This document shows positions 46,620-56,233 of a DNA stretch of 64,000 nucleotides, piece after piece (positions within the stretch are counted from its first letter, which is position 1; each line of letters begins with the position of its first letter). The notes beneath the pieces are model-generated. The model was given only the letters and a program-made list of their open reading frames with translations, was not told the origin of the DNA and made no database searches. The stretch comes from Brevibacterium antiquum (GTDB lineage: Bacteria; Actinomycetota; Actinomycetes; Actinomycetales; Brevibacteriaceae). The position numbers and the translations under genes are program-made. Location of the stretch: the NCBI RefSeq assembly GCF_016107655.1, contig NZ_JABASX010000008.1, positions 124,001 to 188,000 on the forward strand, written 5' to 3'.

Positions 46620-49600
46620 ACTTCTCTTTCATCAATGATTTCGCCGCCGAGGACGCGTGCGATCACGGCCACGCCGATCTGTGGAGCTTCCGAGACGTCG
46701 AGGTCCGTCTCCGGATCATAATCGTCTTCGTCGGCACCGGAGCGTTGGGCCTGAGCACCTGCGCTGTCGTCCACCGCACCGTTTCCGGACAATGAGCCGT
46801 TCGCATCCTGCGGGTACGCGTTTGCTCCGGTCTGGGCCGGTTGCTGTGGGGCGGCGCCTCCGTGCTTCTCGGCCAAAGCGGCGAAGCGGGATTTGAATGG
46901 CTTCGCGCCCCCGTGTCCCTGAGGTCGCGAGGACTGTGCCGATTGAGCCTGCGACTGCGGTTGCGAAGTTGGCTGTGCCGCAGAATCCGACAGTCCCATA
47001 TCCCCATCTGCGTAGTCACCGAGGAAGTCGAGATCATCATCCTCTGGAGGAGGCACCACCAGCGCTCCGACTTCCACAGCTCCCGAACCCGCACTCGTGG
47101 ACTCGTCGATTGGATCGTTCGACGAAGCCTCGCCGTCTGAGAAACCACCGAGGTTCCGGTCGCCGGCGTTCCGGCCGTCAGCGCTCGGGGCAACAGCGTT
47201 CGGGTCGCCAGCACTTGGCCCATCGTGCCAGGTCGGCTCCTCCCACCGTGGCTGCACATACTCCATGGGTGCGTACGGTGTCGTCTGTGATGTGGTGGGC
47301 ACCTGTGATGTAGTAGGCGCCGGTGACGTGGTGTGCGCCAGTGGATCACCTTCCGATTGCTGATCGGACGCTTGGTCGGAAGGGCCGCTGAAGAAGTCAT
47401 CGTCCGAGAGATCGGGCACGACGATATCCGAATCCGCCGCTGGATCGTCAGGGTCGGCTGCCTCCCGGGCTGGCTCGTCGATCATCGGCTTGTCGGACTC
47501 CGACAGTCCCTGGGATTCTGTAGATTCCTCTGGATCTTCGGACGCCGCCGGCTCGTCGACCCGTTGCGATTGATCGGCCGACCTGGCGAGGCCGTCCGGG
47601 CCGGGCTGTTCACCTGACGTGAATTCTTCACTCGAGCCGGGTTCTCCTGCTGGTCCAGCGTTGCTGCCTGAATCGTCGTCGGCCTGAACGGGTACATCCG
47701 TTGAGGTGTCGGGTTCGGAGTCAGTCGGTGACTGTGGAGCTTCGTGGGACGCCGGCTGTTCTCCCTCCTCGTCGTCGTCGGACCAAGGACCTTGAGGAGA
47801 GCCGCTGGTCTCCCAGAATTTCTCGTGATCAACCTGCGGCTTGTCGACCTCGCGAGTGCCGACGACCGCGGCGACTTCCTGAGGGCTGGGTCGTCTCTGT
47901 GTGGGAGTCTGCCCCCGATTGCCGGCGGTCTCGTTCGCCACCGGTGCCGAGGCTCCCTTGCCACCGCTTCCGCGCCCGGCATCTGCCTGACTCGAATTCC
48001 CACCTATTCGACCGACGTCACCGATATCGATGCGAGCTTGGATACCGAGGACATCATTGATCGCCATCGCCAGCTTCGCTGCGTGGTCTCTCTGCTGGAA
48101 GCCCTGGACGGAACCGGCGTTGTTGAATCCGAGGTAGACGACACCCTCAGAGAACGACTGCGGGATCGCATTCGCAGCAATGATCGCCCTGGTCAGGCGA
48201 CTGCGTTTCTCGACTGCCGCGAGGATGCTCGGCCAGGCCCGTCGAATGGCTTCGATCTCGCCACCGATGGTGCCCGCACCGGCCACGGCGACGCTTTCCG
48301 GAGCAGAGCCAGCGCCTGCGGCTGATTCCTGAGATGGCGCACTGACTTCCGGCTCACGCTGCGCTCGAGGTTCCGGTGCAGGTCGGGCCTGCCCCGCCTC
48401 ATCATGAGGCGCCTGAGCCTGGTTCTGGGGTGCTTGCGCCTGGGCAGTCTGCTCCTGCGGTGCAGTTTCGACCACGGGCTGCTCTTCGCGAGGTTCCGCT
48501 TCTGCGGCTGCGTTCGCTGACGGTGATGGGTCTGGAGCCGAGCGCGGTGGCTCGTTGAGCATGGATTCCGCAGCGACAGCCATCTCGGCGAGGTCGTCGA
48601 AATCATCATGTGGTGCTTGGCTTGAGGGCTGTGCAGCGCGAGCCTGCGCAGGCTGCGCCTGAGGTGACTGAGCTGACTGCGCCGAACTCGACGACGCAGC
48701 TTCTCGCTGCTGGGCACCGGCAACCGGCTGGGCAGTGTTGTCCTGCGCTCCATCCTGCGGGGCGGGCGGAATATTCGCGGCCGTTCCGGATGCGGACATG
48801 CCGATCCGACGTTCCATCCGTTCGACACGACTGAGCACGGCATCACGGCTGCGGCCCGAACCGGGCAGGAGAATACGCGCGCAGATCAGCTCCAGCTGCA
48901 ACCTCGGCGAGGTTGCTCCTGACATTTCGGTCAGACCCTGGTTGAGAAGGTCGGCGGCACGCGAAAGTTCGCCCTGACCGAACCCTCTGGCCTGCAGAGT
49001 CAGCCGTTCGAGGCGGTCGGGAGGGACCTCCGGCAGGAAGGCATGAGCGGCCTCGGGAGCAGCATTGATGACGATGAGGTCGCGCATGCGCTCGAGCAGG
49101 TCCTCAACGAAACGACGCGGATCCTGACCGGACTCGATGACACGTTCGACGGCCCGGTACACCCCGCCGCCGTCACCGGCGGAGAACGCATCGACGATAT
49201 CGCTGAGCAGGGAGTCAGGAGTGTAGCCCAACAGTGCGATGGCTCCGGCGTAGTCGACGCCGTCGGGACCCGAACCGGCGATGAGCTGGTCGAGGACGGA
49301 CAGGGTGTCACGCACGGAACCGCCGCCGGCGCGCACGACGAGCGGCAGCACACCCTTGGCGACCTGCACACCTTCGCGGTTGCACAGATCTTCCATATAG
49401 TTGCCCAGCGCCTCGGGCGGAACCAACCGGAACGGGTAATGATGGGTCCGCGAGCGGATCGTGCCGATGACCTTCTCGGGCTCGGTCGTCGCGAAGATGA
49501 ACTTGATGTGAGGCGGCGGCTCTTCGACGATCTTGAGCAGAGCATTGAAGCCCTGCGAGGTCACCATATGAGCCTCATCGAGGATGAAGACCTTGTACCG

Positions 49601-49957
49601 GTCGCGTGCCGGGGCATAGATCGCACGCTCACGCAGGTCACGGGCATCGTCGACACCGTTGTGGCTGGCCGCGTCGATCTCCACGACGTCGAGGGATCCC
49701 GGGCCGCCGTTGGCCAGGTCCTCACAGCTCGGGCACTCGCCGCAGGGCACAGGAGTCGGGCCCTTGGCACAGTTGAGGCACCTCGCCAGGATCCGAGCCG
49801 AGGTGGTCTTGCCGCAGCCTCGGGGGCCGGAGAACAGATAGGCATGGTTGATGCGGCCACGTTCGATCGCGGCCTTCAGCGGATCGGTCACATGCTCTTG
49901 ACCGATGACCTCATCGAAGGTCTCTGGGCGGTATCTTCTGTACAGTGCGGTGGACAC
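46616..49957 (-). CDS. dnaX: DNA polymerase III subunits gamma/tau, with long disordered tail
   Basis: 1113 residues. Walker [16 protein letters not shown], zinc finger C-x-x-C ligands in [19 protein letters not shown], Walker [13 protein letters not shown] and [12 protein letters not shown]. The AAA+ part ends near residue 380. Then a very long, acidic Pro/Gln/Ser/Glu-rich region (about 400-1060) that contains a structured insert (about 570-640). A seven-codon DNA repeat near 47284-47345 gives [13 protein letters not shown]. No canonical slippage sequence for a gamma form was seen. ATG overlaps nothing upstream; its stop overlaps recR. Confidence 0.96.
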   Translation of the reverse strand: MSTALYRRYRPETFDEVIGQEHVTDPLKAAIERGRINHAYLFSGPRGCGKTTSARILARCLNCAKGPTPVPCGECPSCEDLANGGPGSLDVVEIDAASHNGVDDARDLRERAIYAPARDRYKVFILDEAHMVTSQGFNALLKIVEEPPPHIKFIFATTEPEKVIGTIRSRTHHYPFRLVPPEALGNYMEDLCNREGVQVAKGVLPLVVRAGGGSVRDTLSVLDQLIAGSGPDGVDYAGAIALLGYTPDSLLSDIVDAFSAGDGGGVYRAVERVIESGQDPRRFVEDLLERMRDLIVINAAPEAAHAFLPEVPPDRLERLTLQARGFGQGELSRAADLLNQGLTEMSGATSPRLQLELICARILLPGSGRSRDAVLSRVERMERRIGMSASGTAANIPPAPQDGAQDNTAQPVAGAQQREAASSSSAQSAQSPQAQPAQARAAQPSSQAPHDDFDDLAEMAVAAESMLNEPPRSAPDPSPSANAAAEAEPREEQPVVETAPQEQTAQAQAPQNQAQAPHDEAGQARPAPEPRAQREPEVSAPSQESAAGAGSAPESVAVAGAGTIGGEIEAIRRAWPSILAAVEKRSRLTRAIIAANAIPQSFSEGVVYLGFNNAGSVQGFQQRDHAAKLAMAINDVLGIQARIDIGDVGRIGGNSSQADAGRGSGGKGASAPVANETAGNRGQTPTQRRPSPQEVAAVVGTREVDKPQVDHEKFWETSGSPQGPWSDDDEEGEQPASHEAPQSPTDSEPDTSTDVPVQADDDSGSNAGPAGEPGSSEEFTSGEQPGPDGLARSADQSQRVDEPAASEDPEESTESQGLSESDKPMIDEPAREAADPDDPAADSDIVVPDLSDDDFFSGPSDQASDQQSEGDPLAHTTSPAPTTSQVPTTSQTTPYAPMEYVQPRWEEPTWHDGPSAGDPNAVAPSADGRNAGDRNLGGFSDGEASSNDPIDESTSAGSGAVEVGALVVPPPEDDDLDFLGDYADGDMGLSDSAAQPTSQPQSQAQSAQSSRPQGHGGAKPFKSRFAALAEKHGGAAPQQPAQTGANAYPQDANGSLSGNGAVDDSAGAQAQRSGADEDDYDPETDLDVSEAPQIGVAVIARVLGGEIIDEREV

Positions 49958-50095
49958 GCCCCTAGCCTAATGCCAACGGCTGACACGACACACGGACCGC
50001 TCCTCGACGCCATGGTGACCTGCAGCCCATCGCCGCACCCAATGCCGGGTGCAGTCCGTTGTAAGCGGCAGTGTGAATCGGGCACGATAGAGACT

Positions 50096-50764
50096 ATGAG
50101 CCACTCCACCCCCGATTCCCCCGACAACTCCCCTGCCGAAAACGACCCTGCGAAGACCTACCGCATCGGACACAAAGAGCGCGACGAAGCGATCGAAGTC
50201 CTGCGCGAAGCCGCCGGCGACGGCCGGATCACAGTTGAGGAACTCGACGAGCGCATGGAGAAGGTCCATGCAGCCCGGTTCCCGATCGATCTCGACGAGG
50301 TCCTCTCCGACCTCACCACCGATCTGCCCTCCGATCGCTTCCGTCCCGGCACCTCTCTCACCCGATCAACTCCCGCAGGGCAGGCCATTGAGACAGGAGA
50401 GCCATTGGTCGTCAAGGCCGGCTGGGAGAACGAGCTCCGCCGCGCCAAATGGCAGGTCCCTCCCTATATCCGGTGCCACCCGACAGGGGCGAACATCGAA
50501 CTGAACTTCCTCGAGGTCGAGACCGGCCTCGAGGTCATCGATGTCGAAGTCGTCGCCGGTATGGGGTCTGTGATCGTCGTCATCCCCGATGACTGGGCCG
50601 TCAACATCGACTCCCTGTCCAAATCATGGGGTTCGGTGAAGTCCGTGGTCAACGCCGTCCCAGAGGGCAGCAAGCCGATCATCCGAGTCACCGGCTCGGT
50701 CGGCATGGGTTCCTTCCGCGCCCGTTTCGCGAATTTCCTCGACCGCCGTCGGATGGCCAAGTGA
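50096..50764 (+). CDS. DUF1707 / LiaF-like membrane-stress domain protein
   Basis: 222 residues. N-terminal DUF1707 (RIGHKERDEAIEVLREAAG and RITVEELDERMEKVHAAR), a linker, and a C-terminal DUF2154/LiaF-like beta domain (VVAGMGSVIVVIPDDWAVNI; VTGSVGMGSFRARF). There is no obvious membrane helix, so it may sense the membrane through partners. ATG 50096 lies close after GATAGA, suggesting leaderless transcription. The stop overlaps the next small gene (TGATG). Confidence 0.82.
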   Translation: MSHSTPDSPDNSPAENDPAKTYRIGHKERDEAIEVLREAAGDGRITVEELDERMEKVHAARFPIDLDEVLSDLTTDLPSDRFRPGTSLTRSTPAGQAIETGEPLVVKAGWENELRRAKWQVPPYIRCHPTGANIELNFLEVETGLEVIDVEVVAGMGSVIVVIPDDWAVNIDSLSKSWGSVKSVVNAVPEGSKPIIRVTGSVGMGSFRARFANFLDRRRMAK

Positions 50765-50952
50765 TGGAACCCGGTCTCGGCGCGGTCATCTTCCTCATCC
50801 TGACCATCATCGTGGTCGTCAGTGTGGGTGCATTCCTCGTCTACCGGGTGATGAATCGTCCCGATGCGCACATCGGCTCGCGCCTTCCCAAAGACGATCC
50901 CCCCGCCGAGGCGGGACCTGAGGACGACAGGGACTCGCACCGAAATCCTTGA
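50764..50952 (+). CDS. Small single-span membrane protein
   Basis: 62 residues: MEPGLGAVIFLILTIIVVVS and VGAFLVYRV form one strong membrane helix with a short acidic cytosolic tail. It overlaps the DUF1707 gene by one base, so is translated with it. No family recognised; perhaps the membrane anchor or partner of the DUF1707 protein. Confidence 0.6.
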   Translation: MEPGLGAVIFLILTIIVVVSVGAFLVYRVMNRPDAHIGSRLPKDDPPAEAGPEDDRDSHRNP

Positions 50953-50983
50953 AATCCGTGTCGGGCCATGGTCGACTCGTGAC

Positions 50984-52009
50984 ATGGTCGATGTCCGGAT
51001 CACCCGCATCGAGCCCGACGATGTCGACGGGCTCACGCGTTGGCACGGCCTCATGCGTGAGGCCTACACTGCTGATCGAACCGCACCCTGGTGGCAGAGT
51101 CTCGAATCCACCCTCACCCAGTTCGCCCACCCGCGTTCGGACAAGGTGGACATTGCACTCCTGGCCCACCTCGGCGAGGAGGCCATCGGCGGTGCGGAGA
51201 TCAACATCGTCACCGATGCTCCCGCCGATGTCGAGATCGGGGTTGTGCCCGACTGCCGGCGCCGGGGTCACGGCACCTCGATAGCCGGAGTCGTCGAGGA
51301 ACTGCTGCGCGGGCGCACGGAGCTGGTCCAGACCGAAACCTACTGCCCGGAAGGCGTTGCCTTCGCTCAGGCCCAGAGGCTGCGCATCGGCAACCAGGAA
51401 CATCGCCTCCTGCTCGACCTGCCGGCCTACCTGCACGACGATGCGAACCGCTACAAGAACCCGGATGCGAAGTCGCGTCTGACCACAGCGCTCGCTCCTT
51501 CCCTGTCGATCACCTCATGGATCGGCGGCTGCCCGGACGAAGCGGTCAAGGATTGGGCGAGGCTGCGTGAACAGATGGACGAGGATGTCCCCGTCGGCGA
51601 ACTCACTCGCACCCTCAAACATGCCGGTGCGAGCGCAATTCGCACCCATGAGGAGCGGATGGCGGAGCAGGGCTGGATCCTCGTCAGCTCGATCGCGCAC
51701 ATCGACGACGACTCCAGCGGCCCTGCCCCTGTCGGCTATACGGAGATCATGGTCTCCCGCCACGAACCGGACATCGTCATCCAGGAGGACACCTTCGTCG
51801 AGGGTGCGTATCGCGGTCGCGGCATCGGACGCGGACTCAAGGTCGCGAACATGCGCCAGCTCCACGACGTCCCGGAGGCTGCCCAGGCTTCATGGGTCCA
51901 GACCTACACAGCGGCGGGCAACGGGCCGATGCACGCGCTCAACCGGGATCTCGGCTTCTTCTCTGCGGATTCCATGACCGCGCTCGAGGGACGTTTCGAC
52001 TACAGTTGA
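50984..52009 (+). CDS. Tandem GNAT acetyltransferase
   Basis: 341 residues with two GNAT repeats: DVEIGVVPDCRRRGHGTSIA in the first and QEDTFVEGAYRGRGIGRGLK in the second, each a CoA-binding loop, plus GNGPMHALNRDLGFF. Such double GNATs are common in actinobacteria (mycothiol synthase-like layout), but MshD identity cannot be claimed. ATG 50984 is used; the longer frame overlaps the small gene. Same strand as the operon that follows. Confidence 0.82.
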   Translation: MVDVRITRIEPDDVDGLTRWHGLMREAYTADRTAPWWQSLESTLTQFAHPRSDKVDIALLAHLGEEAIGGAEINIVTDAPADVEIGVVPDCRRRGHGTSIAGVVEELLRGRTELVQTETYCPEGVAFAQAQRLRIGNQEHRLLLDLPAYLHDDANRYKNPDAKSRLTTALAPSLSITSWIGGCPDEAVKDWARLREQMDEDVPVGELTRTLKHAGASAIRTHEERMAEQGWILVSSIAHIDDDSSGPAPVGYTEIMVSRHEPDIVIQEDTFVEGAYRGRGIGRGLKVANMRQLHDVPEAAQASWVQTYTAAGNGPMHALNRDLGFFSADSMTALEGRFDYS

Positions 52010-52032
52010 GTGTGAAAGTTCCGGCTAACTGA

Positions 52033-52665
52033 GTGAAGCAGGCACCCGTGTCCTCCAACATCCTCATCACCGTCTTGGTGTTCATCGTCGTCATCATCAT
52101 CACGGTGATCATCGTCCGCAGGCGCGCCGCGAGCCGCCGCAAGTTCGAAGAGAACGCGGCCGCACCCCACCGGCCGCAGGATCCGTTCGCCCCCGAACAG
52201 AACACCGGCGGGGATCCGGAAACGATCAAGGCCGGTGACCTGCTCGAATTCGGCAATGAGAAGTTCTTCGTCCGCGGCACCCTGCGCATCTCCGAGGGCG
52301 GCTATGACTGGGCCGAGCACTTCTTCCAGGCCGACCAATCCGCCACCCGCCTGTGGCTGACCGTCGAAAAGGATCCCGACCTGCAGGTCTCCCGGTGGAG
52401 TGATCGCCCCGAGCTCGACATCGAGCCCAAGGCCAAGACCATCACGATCGAGGGCACCGAGTACAAACTCGTCGAGCACGGGACCGCCTCCTACCGCTCC
52501 GAGGGCACCACCGGCCTCAATGAGAAGGGCGGCGTGGACTACGTCGACTACGAGTCCGATGACCACAAGCTGCTCGCCTTCGAACGCTTCGACCACGGCC
52601 GTTGGGAAGTGAGCACCGGCGAATCGATCCCGGTCGGCTCCTTCACCATCTATTCGGGCAGCTGA
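52033..52665 (+). CDS. DUF4178 domain membrane-anchored protein
   Basis: 210 residues. N-terminal hydrophobic helix (ILITVLVFIVVIIITVIIV), a linker, then DUF4178 (VRGTLRISEGGYDWAEHFFQ and later VDYESDDHKLLAFERFDHG). DUF4178 proteins accompany DUF350 and spermidine-synthase-like genes in several phyla. GTG 52033 or GTG 52048 are both possible. Stop overlaps the next start by one base. Confidence 0.8.
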   Translation: MKQAPVSSNILITVLVFIVVIIITVIIVRRRAASRRKFEENAAAPHRPQDPFAPEQNTGGDPETIKAGDLLEFGNEKFFVRGTLRISEGGYDWAEHFFQADQSATRLWLTVEKDPDLQVSRWSDRPELDIEPKAKTITIEGTEYKLVEHGTASYRSEGTTGLNEKGGVDYVDYESDDHKLLAFERFDHGRWEVSTGESIPVGSFTIYSGS

Positions 52666-53243
52666 TGACGCTCACTCCCCCATTGACCGAGCCGGTGCCG
52701 ACCCAGCACGTGAGCGTCGACGTGGCATTCGCCGATACGTCTGCCCAGGCGCTGACCTTCAGCCTCGACCACGGTCGCATCACCCCTCTGGCCTCAGACT
52801 TCATCGACCTGCCGTCGTCGAACGGGCAGGAGCGCTCGCGTCTCGAACTCCACGTCATCGGCTCCTCCCACCAGGTCATCCTGAGCGAGAACGACGCTGA
52901 TTCATTCGTCGAAACCTTCGCCTGCCTCGGCGAGGATGAGCGTCCTGGCTGGGACACGACCCGCACCACTGCTGGAACCTGGTCGGGTGTCACCCGACAT
53001 CAGTTCCGATGCGAGCTCACAGATGTGGCCGGCAGCTTCAGTGATGCCGCCGCCGAGGTGGTGGCCCGTTCGAGTGCCCACGACCGTCACCTCGTCGTCG
53101 ACTTCCCCGGTGAACCGGGTGCGCTCACAGCATTGGCGCTCACGGACATGACAGCGGAGCAGGTCTCCTGGCAGAGCTGGCACTGCTATCCGCAGCACCG
53201 ACAGATCGTGCACAGCCACAGTCAGCTGAGGAGGAGATCATGA
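52665..53243 (+). CDS. DUF2617 family protein
   Basis: 192 residues, no membrane helix. Conserved DUF2617 pieces: DVAFADTSAQALTFSLDHG at the N-terminus, RLELHVIGSSHQV in the middle and WQSWHCYPQ at the end. Function unknown, but it is a regular partner of DUF4178, DUF350 and the aminopropyltransferase. ATG overlaps the previous stop. Confidence 0.75.
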   Translation: MTLTPPLTEPVPTQHVSVDVAFADTSAQALTFSLDHGRITPLASDFIDLPSSNGQERSRLELHVIGSSHQVILSENDADSFVETFACLGEDERPGWDTTRTTAGTWSGVTRHQFRCELTDVAGSFSDAAAEVVARSSAHDRHLVVDFPGEPGALTALALTDMTAEQVSWQSWHCYPQHRQIVHSHSQLRRRS

Positions 53244-53596
53244 GCCGCGATCCCAATGTCTCCATGGGCGGAGGCTCCTTCAACTTCGACGCCGAGAACG
53301 GGCGCGGCTCCGGCGGCGGAGACCGCGGGTCCGGGGGCAATCGCGGCTCCGGGCCCTCGAACAACAACTCCGGCGGCCCGAAGAAGCGCTCCGGGTGCGG
53401 CACCGTCGTCATTCTCATCGTCATCGTCCTGATCCTCGGCAACATCATGAATGGCTGCACGGATGACTCGGACGGCTCGGGCGGTGGCGGCGGATTCTTC
53501 TTCCTGCCCTTCTTCGGCGGTGGCTCCAGCAGCGTCGGATCGAACTACGGCGACGGCTCGGGATTCCGCGGCGGCGGACCCGGCACAGGCAAATGA
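53240..53596 (+). CDS. Gly-rich single-span membrane peptide
   Basis: 118 residues. A Gly/Ser/Asn-rich N-tail, GCGTVVILIVIVLILGNIM as one membrane helix, then Gly-rich repeats with FFFLPFFGGGSSS. In place of the DUF4247 protein found in some related operons, though the sequence does not clearly belong to it. ATG overlaps the DUF2617 stop by 4 bases. Confidence 0.65.
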   Translation: MSRDPNVSMGGGSFNFDAENGRGSGGGDRGSGGNRGSGPSNNNSGGPKKRSGCGTVVILIVIVLILGNIMNGCTDDSDGSGGGGGFFFLPFFGGGSSSVGSNYGDGSGFRGGGPGTGK

Positions 53597-53644
53597 CAGC
53601 GTTCGCGGCAAATGACAGCACCGGCAGCACTCTGAAAGGCAATC

Positions 53645-54070
53645 ATGTTGGCAGACCTCTTCCTTGAGATCGGGATCGTCCTCTCCTACGCCGTGAGCGG
53701 CCTCGCGCTCATGCTCATCGGCTACTTCGTCGTCGACCTCCTCACCCCCGGAAAGCTGCACATCATCCTCTGGCAGCAGAAGTCGAAGAATGCCGTGATC
53801 CTCGTCGCCTCCGACCTCCTTGGTGTGGCGATCATCGTCATCGCCGCGATCCGAGCCAGCTCCGATGACTTCGTCTTCGGCATCATCTCCACCCTGGTCT
53901 TCGGCATCGTCGGCATCATCCTCATGGCCCTGAGCTTCCTGCTCATCGACGCCTTCACCCCCGGCAAGCTCGGCGACATGATCAAACCCGATGCGTTTCA
54001 CCCTGAAGTCTGGGTCAATGCCTCCGCTCACGTGGGCATCGCGGGCATCATGGCCGCAGCGCTCCTTTGA
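53645..54070 (+). CDS. DUF350 membrane protein
   Basis: 141 residues with four helices in two repeats, each containing the DUF350 signature (GYFVVDLLTPGKL and SFLLIDAFTPGKLGD). ATG 53645 follows AAAGGCAATC. Its stop overlaps the aminopropyltransferase start. The DUF350 pairing with polyamine enzymes and PspA-like proteins is documented in other phyla. Confidence 0.88.
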   Translation: MLADLFLEIGIVLSYAVSGLALMLIGYFVVDLLTPGKLHIILWQQKSKNAVILVASDLLGVAIIVIAAIRASSDDFVFGIISTLVFGIVGIILMALSFLLIDAFTPGKLGDMIKPDAFHPEVWVNASAHVGIAGIMAAALL

Positions 54071-55695
54071 GTTCACCGACAGAGTCCAGTAACGCCGACA
54101 CCATCGGCGGCAGCAAACCGATCACGCTGCCGCTGAAGCCAGGACCCGCCCGCTTCTTCGTGCTTCTGGCCGTCTTCATCTGCGCCAGCTGCGGCATGGT
54201 CTACGAGCTCGCGCTCGTCGCGCTCGGCTCCTACCTCCTCGGCGACACAATTGTTCAGGCCTCGATCGTCCTCTCGGTCATGGTCTTCGCGATGGGCATC
54301 GGGTCCCTGGCCACGAAGCGCCTGACCGAGTTCGCCGCAGTCGCCTTCGCCCTCATCGAGGCGGCACTGGGCATCATCGGCGGCCTCTCAGTCATCCTGC
54401 TCTACCTCGCATTCGCCTTCGCCGACGTCTACACCGTGGCGATGGTCGCCCTCGCCTTCGTCATCGGTGCTCTCATCGGCGCGGAGATCCCCCTGCTCAT
54501 GGAGCTCGTCCAACGCATCCGTGCGCAGAAGGCCTCCAGTGCCGTGGCCGATCTCTTCGCAGCGGACTATGTCGGCGGGCTCGTCGGCGGCCTCGCCTTC
54601 CCGTTCATCCTGCTTCCGGTCTTCGGTCTGCCCAGAGGCGCTCTGGCTGTGGGGATCACGAACGCCGTCGTCGGCATCCTTATCGTCCTCTGGCTCTTCC
54701 GCACCGAGATCCGCACCCGCACACAGGTGATTTTGGCGGGCCTGCTCGTCCTCATCGTCGGCGGACTCACCGTGGTCTGGGTGTTCACCGACGACATCGA
54801 GGTGACGACCCGCCAGCGTCTCTACCGCGACCCGATCGTGTACTCCCAGCGCACGGACTATCAGGAGATCGTGCTCACCGAATCGCAGAAGACCGGGGAC
54901 ACGAGGCTCTATCTCAACGGAGACCTGCAGTTCGCCTCGGCCGACGAATACCGTTATCACGAGTCCCTTGTCCATCCGCTCATGGACGGCCCCAAGCGCA
55001 ATGTCCTCGTCCTCGGCGGCGGGGACGGCCTGGCCGTACGGGAGATACTGAAGTACCCCGACGTCGAATCAGTGACGCTCGTCGACCTCGACCCACGCGT
55101 CCTCGAACTCGCGAAGACCTCGGACCACTTCACCGACTTCAACGAAGACTCCCTCGACGACCCTCGGGTGAGAACCATCGCCGCGGACGCCTTCACCTGG
55201 CTGCGTGAAGCCGAGCACACCGCCTACGATGCGGTCATCGCCGACCTGCCCGACCCCGACGATGTGGCCACCTCGAAGCTCTACAGCATCGAGTTCTACG
55301 GTCTCATCAAGCAGGTGATGTCCCCCGAGGCCCGCCTCGTCGTCCAGGCCGGCTCCCCGTACTTCGCGCCGGAGGCGTATTGGGGCATCGGAGAGGCTGT
55401 CGCCGAGGCGGGCCTGACCACCACGCCCTATCACGTCGATGTCCCCAGCTTCGGTGACTGGGGCTATTTCCTCGCCGATGTCTCTGATCACGACGGGACC
55501 AGCGATAAGGGTCCGGACGTGACAATGCCTGCGGATGCTCCCGGGGGATTGAAATTCGCGACGCCTGAGGTGCTCGCTTCCTCCACCACGTTCCCGCCCG
55601 ACCGCGATCGGGCCTCCGTCGGTGACGTTGAGGCTTCGACCCTGCTCCACCCTCGCGTGCTCGATCAGGAGCGCGGAGCCTGGGTCGGGTACTGA
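54067..55695 (+). CDS. Membrane-anchored spermidine synthase-like aminopropyltransferase
   Basis: 542 residues. Residues about 25-240 contain about seven hydrophobic helices; the rest is a polyamine synthase domain: YRYHESLVHPLM (substrate gate), VLVLGGGDGLAVREIL, TLVDLDPRVLELA, and DLPDPDD with the catalytic Asp. Motifs are complete, so transfer of aminopropyl (or related) groups is plausible at the membrane. TTG start 54067 overlaps the DUF350 stop. Substrate acceptor may not be putrescine. Confidence 0.88.
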   Translation: MSSPTESSNADTIGGSKPITLPLKPGPARFFVLLAVFICASCGMVYELALVALGSYLLGDTIVQASIVLSVMVFAMGIGSLATKRLTEFAAVAFALIEAALGIIGGLSVILLYLAFAFADVYTVAMVALAFVIGALIGAEIPLLMELVQRIRAQKASSAVADLFAADYVGGLVGGLAFPFILLPVFGLPRGALAVGITNAVVGILIVLWLFRTEIRTRTQVILAGLLVLIVGGLTVVWVFTDDIEVTTRQRLYRDPIVYSQRTDYQEIVLTESQKTGDTRLYLNGDLQFASADEYRYHESLVHPLMDGPKRNVLVLGGGDGLAVREILKYPDVESVTLVDLDPRVLELAKTSDHFTDFNEDSLDDPRVRTIAADAFTWLREAEHTAYDAVIADLPDPDDVATSKLYSIEFYGLIKQVMSPEARLVVQAGSPYFAPEAYWGIGEAVAEAGLTTTPYHVDVPSFGDWGYFLADVSDHDGTSDKGPDVTMPADAPGGLKFATPEVLASSTTFPPDRDRASVGDVEASTLLHPRVLDQERGAWVGY

Positions 55696-55718
55696 GTCTC
55701 AGTCTGTCTGAGGCTCAG
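55692..55718. terminator. Hairpin between convergent genes
   Basis: CTGAGTCTCAG (55692-55702) with 55708-55718, one G-T wobble, 5-base loop. Spans the stop codons of both convergent genes, so it probably serves both directions. Confidence 0.55.
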
Positions 55719-56107
55719 GCTCCCAGCAGGCCGGCGAGTCCGGCGAAGCCTGCGATGGACAGGCCGAGCAGTCCGCCCAGTGCTGCCACCGAGATGAACA
55801 CGATGCCGAGGATGAAGCCCCATTTGCCCATCTCGTTGTCGGCGAAGCCTGCGCCGCGTGAGTTCTTGCGTGCCATGTGACCGGTGATGATGCCGATGAT
55901 CGGGCCGAGGAAGTTGAAACCGAGGAACGTCGACAGGGTCGCGACCAGGGAGATGATCCCCAGGACCTTACCCGGATCCTCCTCGGCTCGAGCACGGTAT
56001 GACTGCGGCGGCTGCGCGCCTGTGCCGTAGTTCTGAGTCGGATCGTAGTAGCCCTGGCTGCCGGAGTGCTGGTTGCTGTCAAGGTTGGGGGTGTAGTTGG
56101 TGTCCAT
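55715..56107 (-). CDS. DUF4190 domain membrane protein
   Basis: 130 residues: a Gln/Asn/Tyr-rich N-tail (about 1-45), then VLGIISLVATLSTFLGFNFL, IIGIITGHMARKN and WGFILGIVFISVAALGGLLG, the DUF4190 two-helix pattern with the conserved IIGIIxGHxA. Function unknown. ATG 56107 has a T-rich, weak ribosome binding site. Confidence 0.85.
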   Translation of the reverse strand: MDTNYTPNLDSNQHSGSQGYYDPTQNYGTGAQPPQSYRARAEEDPGKVLGIISLVATLSTFLGFNFLGPIIGIITGHMARKNSRGAGFADNEMGKWGFILGIVFISVAALGGLLGLSIAGFAGLAGLLGA

Positions 56108-56233
56108 GATTCTGCCTCTGCTCGTCTCTGTGCTGGTGGTACCAGCCTAGGAACTCTGCACGGCGGGGTGAATGATATAAACCGTTGCGCTCCTCGGGGG
56201 TTTTCCCCCGTTTCGCCTGTTGGAGCAGTCGTT

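Noticed and set aside
46616..49957. Programmed frameshift for a short gamma form of DnaX
   Set aside because: No A-AAA-AAG type slippery heptamer with a downstream stem was found.
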